A stretch of 51,714 nt of DNA from a bacterium (GTDB lineage Bacteria > Armatimonadota > UBA5829), in the NCBI GenBank assembly GCA_021373255.1, contig JAJFTD010000168.1, forward strand, positions 1 to 51,714. Reading direction: 5' to 3'. Within the stretch, counting starts at the first letter, position 1; each line of letters starts with the position of its first letter. A program made the position numbers and the translations under genes. The notes under the pieces are model-generated. The model worked only from the letters and a program-made list of their open reading frames with translations, did not search any database and had not been told where the DNA came from. Of this stretch, positions 43,284 to 51,411 are shown in pieces.

Positions 43284-44309
43284 CTAAAACAATCCACTTT
43301 GAGATGTAACTTTAGGCGTTTGGCCCAGGTGTTCGTAGGCAAGGCGAGTGGCGACGCGTCCCCTAGGGGTTCGGTTGATGAACCCAAGTTGTATCAGGTA
43401 TGGCTCATGCGCGTCCTCAATGGTGTCGCGCTCCTCACCGGTCGCCGCGGCCAGCGTCTCGACACCCACCGGGCCGCCATCGAACTTATCAATTATCACT
43501 CGCAGCAGGCGCCTATCGGCTTCGTCCAGCCCCGACTCATCTATTTCAAGCATAGCGAGGCCTTCCACGGCCACATCGGAGTCAATTACACCTTCAGCCT
43601 TGACCTGCGCATAATCCCGCACGCGCCTCAAGACCCTGTTGGCGATTCTCGGTGTGCCCCTCGATCGGCCTGCAATCTCATACGCGCCATCTTCGGATAT
43701 TCCAATCCCGAGTATCAGCGCGGACCTCTTCACGATGGTGGCGAGGCTATCGACGTCGTAGAACTCGAAGTTGTGCACGATGCCAAACCGCGCCCGTAGC
43801 GGCGAAGTGATCAAACCCGTCCGCGTAGTCGCGCCTATAAGGGTAAACCTCGGCAGGTCGATCTTTATCGTCCTCGCGCTGGGTCCTTTACCTATAACGA
43901 GATCGAGTTGATAGTCCTCCATCGCAGGGTAGAGAATCTCTTCCACTGCACGGTTAAGCCGATGAATTTCATCAATGAACAGCACGCTGTCCGGCTCGAT
44001 ATTAGTAAGAATCGCCGCCAGATCACCCGGACGCTCAATAGCGGGGCCGGACGTGCTCCTGATCGGGACGTCCATCTCGTTAGCAATTATATAAGCGAGC
44101 GTGGTCTTGCCCAGGCCGGGAGGGCCGTACAGCAACACGTGGTCCAGCGCCTCATTCCGCATTTTTGCGGCCTGGATAAACACGCTCAAACTCTCTTTTA
44201 TCTTAGCGCGGCCTATAAATTCTTCCAACCGGCGCGGACGGAGGGAGTATTCTATTACCTGGTCCTCGTCCTTGAGCTCCGGCGACACCAGCCGCTCATC
44301 ATAATCCAT
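43284..44309 (-). CDS. ruvB: Holliday junction branch-migration helicase RuvB
   Basis: The 341-residue AAA+ ATPase drives branch migration with RuvA at recombination junctions. The Walker A motif is GPPGLGKTT (residues 62-70), Walker B is [10 protein letters not shown] and the arginine-finger/sensor region is [18 protein letters not shown]. The C-terminal winged helix includes the usual [38 protein letters not shown]. Length is standard. It follows ruvA by 38 nt. ruvC is not in the window. Downstream lies a palindromic repeat cluster. Confidence 0.97.
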   Translation of the reverse strand: MDYDERLVSPELKDEDQVIEYSLRPRRLEEFIGRAKIKESLSVFIQAAKMRNEALDHVLLYGPPGLGKTTLAYIIANEMDVPIRSTSGPAIERPGDLAAILTNIEPDSVLFIDEIHRLNRAVEEILYPAMEDYQLDLVIGKGPSARTIKIDLPRFTLIGATTRTGLITSPLRARFGIVHNFEFYDVDSLATIVKRSALILGIGISEDGAYEIAGRSRGTPRIANRVLRRVRDYAQVKAEGVIDSDVAVEGLAMLEIDESGLDEADRRLLRVIIDKFDGGPVGVETLAAATGEERDTIEDAHEPYLIQLGFINRTPRGRVATRLAYEHLGQTPKVTSQSGLF

Positions 44310-44347
44310 TTCTTAATCCTCGATTGGGTAATGTGAAGGTCCGAACG

Positions 44348-44950
44348 TCATCCCTTCGCCAGCAGTCTCAATGCGGCTCTCACGATGCTGCCTGTGTCGC
44401 GCTTATCCTTTAGCGACTTCATCGCTTCTTCAGCCGCGGAACGGGCATCGCTCCGGCTGTAGCCCAATGCAACAAGCCCTTCAATGGCGTCATCAATCGA
44501 TCTCTGTTCAGCAGGAACAGTCTTGCGGGCCGACTCAGCCCAGCGAAGAGTGGCGATCTTTTCCTTCAATTCCAATACGATACGCTGAGCCGTCTTTGTG
44601 CCCACACCAGGCACACGGTTCAGCTCGTGGAAGCGCTCCCCTGACACCGCGCCCACTACCTGTTCGACTGGCATAACGGACAAAATGTTCAGTGCAACTT
44701 TTGGCCCCACCCCACTTACGGTAAGCAGGAGTTCAAACAGGCTCTGTTGAGCTTCTTCAACGAAGCCATAGAGGGTGAAGGAGTCTTCTTTGACGATGGT
44801 GGATATCAGGAGCTTGACCTCGTCGCCGATCTGTGGAAGTTGAGTGATTATGGCAAGTGGAGGGTACACCTTGTAGCCGACCCCGTTGACATCGATCACA
44901 ACGTAGTCCGCCTCGATCCTCGCCAGCTCGCCGTGTAGATGAGCAATCAA
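44348..44950 (-). CDS. ruvA: Holliday junction DNA-binding protein RuvA
   Basis: The 200-residue protein begins MIAHLHGELARIEADYVVIDVNGVGYKV, the N-terminal OB domain. The helix-hairpin-helix pair is LLLTVSGVGPKVALNILS and LNRVPGVGTKTAQRIVLEL. The C-terminal domain III that contacts RuvB is ALVALGYSRSDARSAAEEAM. It binds four-way junctions and recruits RuvB, encoded just downstream. Length and motifs are standard. The upstream 550 nt hold only repeats. Confidence 0.97.
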   Translation of the reverse strand: MIAHLHGELARIEADYVVIDVNGVGYKVYPPLAIITQLPQIGDEVKLLISTIVKEDSFTLYGFVEEAQQSLFELLLTVSGVGPKVALNILSVMPVEQVVGAVSGERFHELNRVPGVGTKTAQRIVLELKEKIATLRWAESARKTVPAEQRSIDDAIEGLVALGYSRSDARSAAEEAMKSLKDKRDTGSIVRAALRLLAKG

Positions 44951-45015
44951 TGGTATAACCCTCGCTTTAGACGATTGCAGACTCGCTTATTCATCGCGAA
45001 AAGGGAATTGATATC

Positions 45016-45041
45016 GTTTCGGGAAAAGGGTTTCCCGAAAC
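45016..45041. repeat. Hairpin with TTTCGGGAAA stem upstream of ruvA
   Basis: GTTTCGGGAAA (45016-45026) pairs with TTTCCCGAAAC (45031-45041) over a 4-nt loop. It resembles the CTTCGGGA stems at 1.4 and 46.5 kb. It lies 66 nt upstream of the ruvA start, so it could also lie within the ruvA promoter region. Confidence 0.7.
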
Positions 45042-45065
45042 AACCTATAGTAATTATGTACTAGT

Positions 45066-45216
45066 GTTCGGGCAGATCTCTGATCTGCGCCGAAAAGGGC
45101 CAAATGAGATCTCCTGATCCCACCCATATCGATCTATAAGTCAATCTGTGTTCGTGTATACGTCACGTGGTGTCATCAGGAGATGATTTGGCTCATAGGG
45201 CCCGGATCAGAGATCA
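45066..45216. repeat. Second palindromic repeat cluster (ATCTC(C)TGAT cores)
   Basis: Positions 45066-45121 mirror 43179-43235 in reverse complement with few differences. Cores occur at 45076-45084 (CAG/CTG flanks), 45109-45118, 45175-45184 and 45206-45214; a further one lies at 45426-45434. Outer arms are more decayed than in the copy beside ruvB. Confidence 0.7.
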
Positions 45217-45220
45217 ATTT

Positions 45221-45419
45221 TGTCGAAAGTTAGCCGACGGGCATAGTTGCTTCGGACCGCGAAGCTGCCGAAGCCGGCCTCGAAGAGGCCGAAAAGACCA
45301 CGTTTCGCATAATTCATACGATTGGTCTATTACTGATGCGTTGTTTCGCCGCCTTCGGCGGCAGCTTCGCTGCGCTCCGCAGTCCGAAGCAACCTCAGTT
45401 TGCTCGCTAACTTTCGACA
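45221..45419. repeat. 199-bp composite inverted repeat (MITE-like)
   Basis: TGTCGAAAGTTAGC (45221-45234) is repeated inverted at 45406-45419. Inside, TGCTTCGGAC (45248-45257) is inverted at 45382-45391. Short GC-rich hairpins such as GCCGCCTTCGGCGGC lie further in. No coding is seen. The element is bordered on both sides by the ATCAGAGAT core (45206 and 45426), as if inserted into that repeat. Confidence 0.65.
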
Positions 45420-45504
45420 GCTATGATCAGAGATCCAGCCCAACTAGAATTCGTTTTCGCGATTACTCGCATCAAGCAACAGAAACTACCTAGTTTTATG
45501 AACT

Positions 45505-46374
45505 TCAGTAGATCACTTTATTAAGCGGATACTCCACAATTCCCGACGCACCGGCGCGCTTGAGCATAGGTATCAGCTCGCGTGCGGATTTTTCTTCGAT
45601 AATAATCTCCGCCGCTACCCATTCTTTGCTGGTTAACGGAGAAATGGTCGGGTTTTGGAGCGATGGAAGCTGCGCCAGTATATTATCGAGCTTGTCGCAT
45701 GGAATATTCATCTTCAGGCCAACAAGGCCGTCAGCAGTAAGCGCCGCCTGCAGCAGCATCGCGATGTTTTCGATCTTCTGCCGCTTCCATGGGTCTTCCC
45801 ACGCAGACTTGTTAGCTATTATGCGAGTAGTCGAAACCAGCAGGGTATCCAAGATCTCAAGCCCATGGGCCTTCAGCGTGCTGCCCGTTTCCGTACCCTC
45901 GACTATCGCGTCCACCAGTTCCGGCACTTTCACCTCAGTCGCGCCCCAGGAGAACTCAACCTTGCACTTCACTCCGTGCTGTTCAAAGTAGCGCTTGGTA
46001 ACGTTTACCAGTTCCGTGGCAACGCGCTTCCCCTCCAGGTCCTTAGGGCCCCTAATACCGGAGTCCTTAGGAGCTGCAAGCACCCAGCGGTATGGCTTAG
46101 TGGTGGCTTTGGAGTAATGAAGCTCGCAGACCTCGTGCACATCCGCCTCACATTCACGGATGTTATCATAACCGGTAATGCCCATATCGAGCACTCCAGC
46201 CTCAACATAGCGCGCTATCTCCTGCGCACGCAGAAGTGTGGTCTCAATATCCGAATCATCGCAGGACGGGTGATAGGAACGAGAACTAACCCGAAAATCC
46301 CATCCAGCTTTCTTGAAAAGACCGAAAGTCGCCTCCTGCAGGCTACCCTTCGGCAGGGCGATCTTGAGTGTCAA
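45505..46374 (-). CDS. hisG: ATP phosphoribosyltransferase, long form
   Basis: The 289-residue enzyme catalyses the first step of histidine biosynthesis (ATP plus PRPP). Family features are [46 protein letters not shown], and the PRPP loop [19 protein letters not shown]. The length and the C-terminal [35 protein letters not shown] region indicate the long form, with its own histidine-feedback domain and no need for HisZ. No other his gene is adjacent, so the pathway genes are dispersed. It is probably monocistronic. The upstream start (ATG at 46374) fits the family. Confidence 0.95.
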   Translation of the reverse strand: MTLKIALPKGSLQEATFGLFKKAGWDFRVSSRSYHPSCDDSDIETTLLRAQEIARYVEAGVLDMGITGYDNIRECEADVHEVCELHYSKATTKPYRWVLAAPKDSGIRGPKDLEGKRVATELVNVTKRYFEQHGVKCKVEFSWGATEVKVPELVDAIVEGTETGSTLKAHGLEILDTLLVSTTRIIANKSAWEDPWKRQKIENIAMLLQAALTADGLVGLKMNIPCDKLDNILAQLPSLQNPTISPLTSKEWVAAEIIIEEKSARELIPMLKRAGASGIVEYPLNKVIY

Positions 46375-46513
46375 CTGTATCTACCTCTTCCATTGTTCAA
46401 CCGCATCATTATATCGTGACGCGAGGTGCACGGTCAAATCGAAGGTAGTTAAGAGAGTTATGCAGTATGAGTTATGAATTGGAGAAGGAAAGGTTAGCTG
46501 CTAGCGTGGATAT

Positions 46514-46572
46514 GCTTCGGGAACGGCGATGGCGCACTGTCTGCCAAATAGGCGTATGTTAGTTTCCGAAGC
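46514..46572. repeat. Imperfect CTTCGGGA inverted repeat
   Basis: GCTTCGGGAAC (46514-46524) and GTTTCCGAAGC (46562-46572) are inverted with one mismatch, separated by 37 nt. They belong to the same stem family as 1399-1472. It sits between the hisG start and the end of a small minus-strand gene. Confidence 0.45.
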
Positions 46573-46599
46573 CAGCACACATCATTAAGATAAAGCGAA

Positions 46600-46836
46600 T
46601 TAATGCTGATCCGTAAAAGTAAAGCCACTCCAGAAGCCTATGCCTGAATCTATTACCGGCAGGGGGCTACTGTCGGTGAAGGGCAAAGAGGTCCAGTTGC
46701 TGCATACCACGCAGGTGGCCTCAGGTATAGTCGAGGTGGGGTTCAAATCCCGGTTGGCGTTGATAACTCGTCCTGATGCAACAATAAGCAGTGCGAAAAC
46801 ACATGCCATAAGAGCGGTTGTTGTATTGATCCTCAT
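46600..46836 (-). CDS. Small exported or anchored protein, unknown
   Basis: The 78-residue product starts at an ATG behind GGGAGGT. It begins MRINTTTALMACVFALLIVASGRVIN, a signal sequence or membrane anchor. The outside part has one CxxC (ATCVVCSN) and otherwise no known motif. The good ribosome site and the signal-like start are the reasons to call it. A plus-strand frame over the same span lacks these. It lies between hisG and the cyclophilin gene. It could be an electron-transfer or heme-related peptide because of CxxC, but no H follows, so this is only a guess. Confidence 0.4.
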   Translation of the reverse strand: MRINTTTALMACVFALLIVASGRVINANRDLNPTSTIPEATCVVCSNWTSLPFTDSSPLPVIDSGIGFWSGFTFTDQH

Positions 46837-46968
46837 TACTACCTCCCACGTGACATCCGGCTATCCCGGGGCACAATAAGGATATTGTTACATAGCCTCA
46901 TGCACAAACTGTGCCAAACCTGCTATTTTTGCCAGGTAATGCGAATGAGCTGCGCAGAAGAATAACAC

Positions 46969-47000
46969 CGGATGGTCCTCATGACTGAGAGAACCATCCG
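46969..47000 (-). terminator. Hairpin after the cyclophilin gene
   Basis: CGGATGGT (46969-46976) pairs with ACCATCCG (46993-47000) over 16 nt, with an inner CTC/GAG extension. It lies 14 nt after the stop on the minus strand; GTGTTATTCTTC follows. A modest terminator is likely. Confidence 0.55.
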
Positions 47001-47014
47001 AGTATAATGCTACA

Positions 47015-47584
47015 CTACTTCTTGGGGTCTTGCTTCTTCGTAGGTTCCTCGGGCTTAGGCGCAGGGATTATGCGCACAGTTTTCATTACATCACCGATCT
47101 TGAGTTTCTTTACCACATCAATACCCTCAACCACGCGGCCGAAGACAGCATACTGCATGTCCAGATAAGGCACCGCAGCCAGAGTGATGTAGAACTGGCA
47201 AGAAGCGCTGTTCGGATCGGACCTGCGGGCCATCGCCACAATACCAGCGGTATCATGCTTGAGCTTTGGTGAAACTTCCAGCGGAATCTTCTTTTCTGAG
47301 CTGCCGGTACCGTCACCGTTAGGATCGCCGCCCTGGACTACAAATCCCTCGACAACTCTATGGAAGGTAAGTCCATCGTAAAACTTGCGTTCGGCAAGGT
47401 CGATAAAATTCTTGGTGGTAATGGGCGCATCTTTCTCATACAGGGCAAACTTGATCGTACCTTTATCGGTCTCGATAACAGCCCAACGACCGGTCTCCGG
47501 CTTACCGGTATTCACTGGTTCCGCCGCAAGCAGCGGCATAGCCGAAATTAACGACATTAGAATCAACATAAAGAATAACCTCAT
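47015..47584 (-). CDS. Exported cyclophilin-type peptidyl-prolyl isomerase
   Basis: The 189-residue protein has a signal peptide ([20 protein letters not shown]). The cyclophilin domain follows: [47 protein letters not shown] is the family core, with the catalytic R in FHRV, and [27 protein letters not shown] is the second half. It catalyses cis-trans isomerisation of prolines in exported proteins. The tail is Lys/Pro-rich. It is transcribed alone. Assignment is firm; the specific clients are unknown. Confidence 0.93.
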   Translation of the reverse strand: MRLFFMLILMSLISAMPLLAAEPVNTGKPETGRWAVIETDKGTIKFALYEKDAPITTKNFIDLAERKFYDGLTFHRVVEGFVVQGGDPNGDGTGSSEKKIPLEVSPKLKHDTAGIVAMARRSDPNSASCQFYITLAAVPYLDMQYAVFGRVVEGIDVVKKLKIGDVMKTVRIIPAPKPEEPTKKQDPKK

Positions 47585-47793
47585 AAAACTACCTCATAGA
47601 ATAACTTTGCGTATTGAATATCTCATGTCAGGCTCAGGTTGTCAATATCATGTGAGCTTGCCCCCCGTATTTATGCTCGTTTTTGAACTACCAGTATATG
47701 TGCGGTAGACACAGGCACTCTATATGCGGCACTTCTTTATGGGTCTGACGCGCAGAAGTCAGCGGTGAATAATCTGAGGGAGGTATAGATGCT

Positions 47794-48672
47794 ATGTCTA
47801 GGCTGTTGTCGATTGTGCTGTTTTTCTGGCTGGTCGTGTCTGGGGAGTGCTGGGCGTCTAGCATCTCCTATGCCAAAGTCAAGGTAGGAAAGACCGTTGC
47901 ACATACGGTGGTAGTGAACCTTGCGGACCCGCAGGTACGGGTGTCTGTGGCGCTTGCGAAGGGCGGAGCCGGGTGTTCGGAACCGTTCAAAGCGATGGTA
48001 AACCGCGTGCGTCCGGCTGTCGCGATTACAGGCACGTTCTTTGATACGAAGACTCTCATCCCCACCGGGGATATTGCAATGTTTGGGACTGTGGTCCACT
48101 CTGGATGCATCGGCTCCGCGCTGTGCATCGACTCGGATAACAAAGCCTCTATAATACCTCTGCGCGAGGGCAGGCAGTGCGCGTGGACAGGTTATGAAAC
48201 GGTGCTCTGCTGCGGACCAACGCTGGTGGCGGACGGAAAAGTGACCGTAGCTCTAAAACAGGAGGGTTTCAGGAACTCACTCTGCGCTCCTGCTCGCCGG
48301 ACCGCTGTTGGGATTACCAACTCCGGCAAACTCCTTATACTCGCCATCAACCGAAGCGCATCTCTGCACGATACCGCCAGAGCAATGTTGAAACTCGGGG
48401 CACATGACGCGCTGTGCCTTGATGGAGGCTCGTCCACGGGACTCTACTGCACCGGCCGTTTCTTCGCTGTGCCATCTCGAAGGCTCACCAACTGCCTCGT
48501 AGTCTATTCCAGCCTGCAGGCCTATAACGAAGCCAAGATAGCCCTTGCGCCCGCGAGAGTATTTGCAAAGGCTGAGAGCAAGCCCTCGTTGGATTTTGAT
48601 CTAGTCAGCATGATGTCGCATCCCATAGTTATGGGTGTGGAGCCGGAAGCACTTATCGAGCAGCGAAGGTAA
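47794..48672 (+). CDS. Phosphodiester glycosidase (NAGPA/DUF2233-type) domain protein
   Basis: The 292-residue exported protein (signal MSRLLSIVLFFWLVVSGECWA) has a NAGPA-like domain. Features include RPAVAITGTFFDTKTLIPTGDI, CGPTLVADGKV, ARRTAVGITNSGKLLILAIN and the hallmark DALCLDGGSSTGLYCTGR near residues 210-230. Members cleave sugar phosphodiesters, such as the uncovering enzyme, or modify cell wall and exopolysaccharide. Several cysteines suggest disulfides. It is divergent from the cyclophilin gene and converges with the hydrolase gene. Family is clear, substrate not. Confidence 0.8.
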   Translation: MSRLLSIVLFFWLVVSGECWASSISYAKVKVGKTVAHTVVVNLADPQVRVSVALAKGGAGCSEPFKAMVNRVRPAVAITGTFFDTKTLIPTGDIAMFGTVVHSGCIGSALCIDSDNKASIIPLREGRQCAWTGYETVLCCGPTLVADGKVTVALKQEGFRNSLCAPARRTAVGITNSGKLLILAINRSASLHDTARAMLKLGAHDALCLDGGSSTGLYCTGRFFAVPSRRLTNCLVVYSSLQAYNEAKIALAPARVFAKAESKPSLDFDLVSMMSHPIVMGVEPEALIEQRR

Positions 48673-48683
48673 GTTCCGCAACA

Positions 48684-49445
48684 TCAACTTAGTACAAAAT
48701 CAAGATATTCTTTCCATGGGGTCATAACAGTCGGGGAATAATGATCACCGCCAAATACCTCATCGTAATGAACCCGGGCGCCGACGGCCCTCAGCACCTC
48801 AACAAATTCGCGCGTCTTCTCAATAGGCAAAATTGCATCCGCGTCACCATGCCGAATTGCTATTGGCATAGTAAACCGGCTGACATTGTGAATAGCGGAA
48901 TGATAGATATACTCATCCGGCACTTCATCAGGCGTGCCCCCGTAAGACTTAATCAATGCTTTCGCCAGGTGCTTAAGCATCCAATCCTTGCGCGTGCTCA
49001 TGTCATAATAAAGCGCAGACATATCCGTAGCAGGGCACAGCGCGATTACACCATCAACCAGATCTGCGTGATGCGCAGTAAAAACCAATGCGGCTGTGCC
49101 GCCCATCGATGCGCCTGTGACGATCACTCGCGAGATAGAAAACTTCTGCTTGAGATCATTTAACAGATCGAGCATATCTGTCTCAGCGGGCGCATTCAGC
49201 CACGAATTGCCACGATAATCAGGGCATACATACACCCCATTACGCTCCATAACCTCATTCCTAAGCCTTCGTATGTCCCATTCATGCCCATCGCGAAAGC
49301 CCTGTTCTGCACGAACGAGACCACTATGCATATAGAAGACCAGCGGGCCTGTTGGGTGCTCCTCAGGGTATTCGATCAAATAGCGATCTTTGAAGCCGTC
49401 AACTTTACTTCTGAAGAATTCCTCGGACTTTACTGTACGTGCCAT
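48684..49445 (-). CDS. Alpha/beta-hydrolase, prolyl-oligopeptidase/esterase-like
   Basis: The 253-residue protein has the nucleophile elbow GASMGG, an acid in HGDADAILP and H in GGDHYSPT, a complete catalytic triad. PLVFYMHSGLVRAEQG would form the oxyanion region. No signal peptide. ATG at 49445 (MARTVKSEEFF) is chosen because the longer frame to 49571 begins with residues that lack family likeness and runs over a hairpin (GTTGGGCGT at 49521-49529 paired with 49536-49544). The ribosome site is weak. Substrate unknown; carbohydrate ester or peptide cleavage are both possible. Confidence 0.75.
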   Translation of the reverse strand: MARTVKSEEFFRSKVDGFKDRYLIEYPEEHPTGPLVFYMHSGLVRAEQGFRDGHEWDIRRLRNEVMERNGVYVCPDYRGNSWLNAPAETDMLDLLNDLKQKFSISRVIVTGASMGGTAALVFTAHHADLVDGVIALCPATDMSALYYDMSTRKDWMLKHLAKALIKSYGGTPDEVPDEYIYHSAIHNVSRFTMPIAIRHGDADAILPIEKTREFVEVLRAVGARVHYDEVFGGDHYSPTVMTPWKEYLDFVLS

Positions 49446-49577
49446 GCCAAACGTGTTCTTTCCTGTATTTGGGTAGCGGCATTGTATGGCGTGACATCTC
49501 TTCTTCCTGCGAAGACGAGTGTTGGGCGTAAGCTCACGCCCAACTGATATCAAGTCAAGAACGCCCAGCACCTATAT

Positions 49578-49606
49578 TTGCCTTAGGTTGTAAAACCATG
49601 TAGAAT
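49578..49606 (+). promoter_or_regulatory. Candidate promoter of the DUF488 operon
   Basis: TTGCCT (49578-49583), 17 nt and TAGAAT (49601-49606) lie 33 nt upstream of the first DUF488 start. The -35 is weak and the -10 good. Confidence 0.4.
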
Positions 49607-49638
49607 ATGCCATTATACCACCAACGAGCCGGGCACTA

Positions 49639-50112
49639 ATGATAGAGGTTTTCACAATCGGGCATAGCAATCACGACGTGCTGGACTTCATCAACATGCT
49701 GAAGCGCAACAAGATTCAGGTGCTGGTGGACATTCGCAGCGACCCCTACAGCCGCTACGCATCTCAGTTTAACAAGAGTGAATTTCAACGGCATGTGATA
49801 GCTGCAGGTATCGAATACCGATACTCCGGCCAGTGCATAGGCGGCAAACCCAAGGACCCGACTATGTATACACCCGCAGGAAAACCCGACTACGACAAAC
49901 TCGCGGCCACCCAGGCTTTTCAGAACGAATTGAAAGCCGTTGTGGAGATTGCAGAAAAGAAGCGCGTGGTGCTGATGTGCAGTGAAGCGGACCCGATGGC
50001 TTGTCATAGAGAAAGAATCCTTGCGCAGGTGCTCAGGAGCTGGGGGGTTGAGGTTAGGCACATACTCCCCGACGGCAGCGTAGAGCAGGTTAAGCAGCCG
50101 GGGCTCTTTTGA
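49639..50112 (+). CDS. DUF488 protein, copy 1
   Basis: The 157-residue protein begins MIEVFTIGHSNHDVLDFINML, the standard DUF488 opening. VLVDIRSDPYSRYASQFN holds the conserved DxRSxP, and VVLMCSEADPMACHRERIL the C-x(8)-C-H-R motif. The family may act on nucleic acid or nucleotides in conflict and repair settings, but no activity is established that I can name. It heads a three-gene operon with another DUF488 gene 45 nt downstream. The intervening stretch has a short repeated AGATTGCAGATT. Confidence 0.85.
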   Translation: MIEVFTIGHSNHDVLDFINMLKRNKIQVLVDIRSDPYSRYASQFNKSEFQRHVIAAGIEYRYSGQCIGGKPKDPTMYTPAGKPDYDKLAATQAFQNELKAVVEIAEKKRVVLMCSEADPMACHRERILAQVLRSWGVEVRHILPDGSVEQVKQPGLF

Positions 50113-50157
50113 TTGTAGATTGCAGATTTTAGATTGCAGATTGGATGTTCAGATTTG

Positions 50158-50604
50158 ATGGATGAGCTTTTTACTATTGGGCATAACAAGAAAGGGCTGA
50201 GGGATTTTGTTGGGCGGCTTCGGAAGGCTGAAGTCGACTGCGTTGTGGATGTGCGGCTGCATAATACTTCGCAGCTTGCAGGGTTCGCCAAGAAAGATGA
50301 CCTGGAGTTTTTGCTCACGGAAGGGTTTGGAATCAAGTACTTTCACATGCCCGATTATGCACCCACCGAGGAAATACTCAGCGCATATAAGAAGGGCGGC
50401 GACTGGGCGGCCTATGAAGAGCAATATGGTGAGCTGATGGTGGAACGCTGGATGCCTTACGTGCTCGTCCGCACTATCGAGCAGAGCAAGTGGGCAAAAC
50501 CCTGCCTGCTGTGCGCGGAGGACAAACCCGACCACTGCCACCGCAGGCTCCTGGCTGAAGCCATCCAGGACCAGATACCAGGTTTGGAGGTGACTCATCT
50601 TTGA
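50158..50604 (+). CDS. DUF488 protein, copy 2
   Basis: The 148-residue protein is a diverged relative of copy 1. ATG at 50158 is chosen because MDELFTIGHNKKGLRDFVGRL aligns with the family start. It has CVVDVRLHNTSQLAGFAKKDDLEFLL and PCLLCAEDKPDHCHRRLLAEAI (C-x-x-x...C-H-R). The two paralogues differ in the first half (DIRSDP versus DVRLHN), suggesting different substrates or a heterodimer. Its stop overlaps the TTG start of the next gene by 4 nt (TTGA). Confidence 0.85.
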   Translation: MDELFTIGHNKKGLRDFVGRLRKAEVDCVVDVRLHNTSQLAGFAKKDDLEFLLTEGFGIKYFHMPDYAPTEEILSAYKKGGDWAAYEEQYGELMVERWMPYVLVRTIEQSKWAKPCLLCAEDKPDHCHRRLLAEAIQDQIPGLEVTHL

Positions 50605-51278
50605 CTCCACGCCGGCAGGTGGTTATGGCGGTCACAAAAATGTTAAGTGGAATGTGCACGGCAGGCATTGCGCTTGAAACCGGTAAATGGGTGAGACCGG
50701 TAAAGGAGTTCACCACAGTCATCAGAGGCGACCTTACCTACACTGATAAGACGATCATGCGCCCATTCGATATCGTCGACCTGCCCTTGATCAAGCCTCG
50801 TCCCAAACTTCCACACTGCGAGGACTGGCTGTGCGATTTCATCGGCTCCCGCCCCACCCGCGTTGGAGTTCTGGAGGACCGTCTGGACTTCCTTAACAAA
50901 CATTCCGAGCCCGACGCCGCAGGGCAAATACTGCACGCCGAAAGATCACTTGCGCTAATCGGGCCAACAGAGGTGGAAGCGTTTTTTGCCCAAGACAGCT
51001 ACACGGGCAAGTATAACGTCAGAATGAGGGTCCCCGAAATGGGCGAACGGCCTGTGGCAGTGACAGACATCAAATGGCGCGCACTTGGTAGGCAGCTTCT
51101 TGGCTCGTCTGAGAGCTTAATCCTGGATTCTTCCGCCATACGCTCACGGCTGGGCGTTGAGCGAGTATTCATAGCTCTCGGACTCAGCAGGCTGCACGAA
51201 GGACGCCACTGGCCTTTAGTGATAGGGGTTCACACATGGCCGGATTATGAAGTGAATGTGGATTATGACAGGCTTTGA
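50601..51278 (+). CDS. Dual-OB-like protein linked to DUF488
   Basis: The 225-residue protein starts at TTG 50601, overlapping the DUF488 stop, with GGAGGTGA at 50586-50593 that fits TTG better than the later ATG at 50625. Sequence landmarks are MAVTKMLSGMCTAGIALETGKWVRPV, DIVDLPLIKPRPKLPHCEDW, VEAFFAQDSYTGKYNVRMRVPE and GLSRLHEGRHWPLVIGVHTWPDYE. They resemble proteins named dual-OB (DuOB), which often accompany DUF488. This recall is not backed by a search. OB folds suggest nucleic-acid or nucleotide binding. It is the last gene of the operon. Confidence 0.55.
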   Translation: MTPRRQVVMAVTKMLSGMCTAGIALETGKWVRPVKEFTTVIRGDLTYTDKTIMRPFDIVDLPLIKPRPKLPHCEDWLCDFIGSRPTRVGVLEDRLDFLNKHSEPDAAGQILHAERSLALIGPTEVEAFFAQDSYTGKYNVRMRVPEMGERPVAVTDIKWRALGRQLLGSSESLILDSSAIRSRLGVERVFIALGLSRLHEGRHWPLVIGVHTWPDYEVNVDYDRL

Positions 51279-51282
51279 TTCG

Positions 51283-51318
51283 GGAGCCGGTCCGAAAAAC
51301 ACTTCTCAGACCGGCTCC
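51283..51318 (+). terminator. Terminator of the DUF488 operon
   Basis: GGAGCCGGTC (51283-51292) pairs perfectly with 51309-51318 over a 16-nt loop, followed by TTATTAAT. It lies 5 nt after the stop of the dual-OB-like gene. Confidence 0.75.
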
Positions 51319-51341
51319 TTATTAATGGATGCGAGCTATGC

Positions 51342-51409
51342 CGCATTATTCACCACAGCCGAATACCGCAAGCATTAATGCGGTATTCAATACAATCATG
51401 AATAATGCG
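51342..51409 (-). terminator. Nested hairpins downstream of the chemotaxis receptor
   Basis: CGCATTATTCA (51342-51352) pairs with 51399-51409; inside it GAATACCGCA (51361-51370) pairs with 51379-51388. The pair sits 3 nt beyond the receptor stop. GCTATGCCGC occurs at 51335-51344 and again at 51411-51420, the latter encoding the receptor's last residues. A double terminator is probable. Confidence 0.5.
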
Positions 51410-51411
51410 GG

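Noticed and set aside
46700-46760. tRNA T-loop-like GGTTCAAATCCCG
   Set aside because: The T-stem does not pair over 5 bp, and no acceptor or D-arm partner exists; the bases lie within the small exported-protein gene.
49446-49571. Longer start for the alpha/beta-hydrolase
   Set aside because: The extra 42 residues cover a hairpin and have no family likeness.
50111-50155. Short AGATTGCAGATT repeats between DUF488 genes considered as a CRISPR or VNTR
   Set aside because: Only about three imperfect units of 12-18 nt without spacer structure; likely slippage.
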